This document shows positions 14,439-14,810 of a stretch of 14,810 nucleotides of DNA, piece by piece (the stretch's first letter is position 1; each line of letters opens with the position of its first letter). A program made the translations under genes and the position numbers. Source of the DNA: JANQRV01 sp964533785 (lineage in GTDB: Bacteria; Bacteroidota; Bacteroidia; Chitinophagales; Saprospiraceae). The notes under the pieces were generated by a model. The model saw nothing but the letters and a program-made list of their open reading frames with translations. It was not told the DNA's origin and searched no databases. The DNA is taken from contig CAZHNG010000162.1 in the NCBI GenBank assembly GCA_964533785.1, positions 1-14,810 on the forward strand. The letters run 5' to 3'.

Positions 14439-14586
14439 TGTTGATGTCCGTAGTTAGCAGCGATAATTTCCGCGCTGGGTTTTGAATTTAGGGTGTACTT
14501 TCGGTCTTTCCATACTTTGGTCTTTAATGGACTTGTCTAGACGTAGGCTGTTCAGTTTGATTACTTTTGACACCCGTATTTTTAGT

Positions 14587-14636
14587 TCAGCCTGAAGGGC
14601 TGATACAACTCCACCTAGTGCCCGAGGCACTAGGTG
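14587..14636. repeat. Two adjacent REP-like hairpins
   Basis: Hairpin 1 is TCAGCC-TGAAG-GGCTGA (14587-14603). Hairpin 2 has 11-base perfect arms CACCTAGTGCC / GGCACTAGGTG around CGA (14612-14636). Hairpin 2 shares 14 bases with 12936-12949. Paired GC-rich hairpins of this kind are common dispersed REP-like elements in Bacteroidota genomes and are usually mobilised in trans by IS200-like Y1 transposases. No transposase lies in the window. Confidence 0.65.
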
Positions 14637-14747
14637 AACAAGAACCCCCAATATTCCAAGCGCTGAAAGTGCGAAATATCTTGCAGCTAAAAGTACTGGT
14701 GTGTTGAAACCAAAAGATTGAACACTCTATTATTTTGGACTTTTGAC

Positions 14748-14789
14748 GCTAGACACTAGACACTAGACACTAGACGCTAGATTTTAGAC
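14748..14789. repeat. 7-base tandem repeat, six units
   Basis: Units GCTAGAC, ACTAGAC (three times), GCTAGAT and TTTAGAC follow one another. This is the longest and cleanest of the heptamer arrays in the window; the others are at 1970-1997, 2126-2146 and 9442-9462. Confidence 0.85.
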
Positions 14790-14810
14790 AACAAACCGCT
14801 GATATTCAAT

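Larger units (their letters stand above)
14285..14810. other. Gene-free, repeat-bearing end of the window
   Basis: About 526 bases with no credible gene. They hold a possible long-range stem at 14320-14438, REP-like hairpins at 14587-14636 and a heptamer array at 14748-14789. The minus-strand open frame 14454-14651 translates the hairpins and is not supported. No clear promoter for the minus-strand gene starting at 14284 was found. Confidence 0.5.

Noticed and set aside
14454..14651. Minus-strand 65-codon open frame (VPRALGGVVSALQAE)
   Set aside because: This peptide is the translation of the REP-like hairpins at 14587-14636.

Overview
The window looks like a chromosomal stretch from a member of the Bacteroidota, possibly a Saprospiria-type marine or environmental lineage. 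The lineage guess is an inference from gene content: an MlaE-MlaF-MlaD set without MlaB or MlaC, DUF4221 and DUF3784 proteins, a CarboxypepD_reg-like surface protein, lipoproteins with a Cys near residues 16-24, and starts that mostly lack a Shine-Dalgarno sequence. One exact TAnnTTTG promoter element, the Bacteroidota -7 consensus, is also present. No rRNA, tRNA, complete insertion sequence or CRISPR array was seen.

Layout. (1) 80-1916: a minus-strand denD-like sugar-acid dehydrogenase diverges, 23 bases apart, from a two-gene unit encoding a DUF3784 membrane protein and a HEAT-like protein that overlap by 4 bases. (2) 1917-2261: a gene-free stretch built from two dispersed repeat families. 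(3) 2262-5077: mlaE, mlaF and mlaD, a phospholipid/lipid transport ABC system. It is interrupted between mlaE and mlaF, and followed after mlaD, by arrays of a 9-base GTTTATNNN repeat. (4) 5284-9100: a tandem universal stress protein, a bacterial archaeo-eukaryotic release-factor-like (baeRF) protein, and a secreted M28 metallopeptidase lipoprotein, all on the plus strand. (5) 9189-10030: a 69-residue helix-turn-helix protein, then about 630 bases without a credible gene that hold a 20-base perfect palindrome and repeat fragments. (6) 10031-11113: an RND-type periplasmic adaptor lipoprotein with no pump or outer-membrane partner beside it. (7) 11215-12875: a 10-base direct repeat and promoter-like element, a 59-residue secreted six-cysteine mini-protein, and a DUF4221 lipoprotein. 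(8) 12876-14810: a repeat-rich accessory end containing a CarboxypepD_reg-like protein that seems to have lost its C-terminus, a frame-shifted remnant of a paralogous regulatory domain just past its stop, REP-like hairpins and a 7-base tandem repeat.

How the genes may work together. MlaE, MlaF and MlaD should form an inner-membrane lipid transporter maintaining outer-membrane asymmetry. The Usp and baeRF genes suggest a stress or translation-stalling response, and the M28 enzyme would degrade peptides in the periplasm or at the cell surface. The mini-protein and DUF4221 lipoprotein recall Bacteroidota pairings of small exported peptides with propeller-type lipoproteins, but a functional link is inference.

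The most interesting items are the cysteine-rich mini-protein/DUF4221 locus with its iteron-like operator, the paralogue remnant that exposes a recombination scar, and the nonamer arrays placed inside the mla operon.
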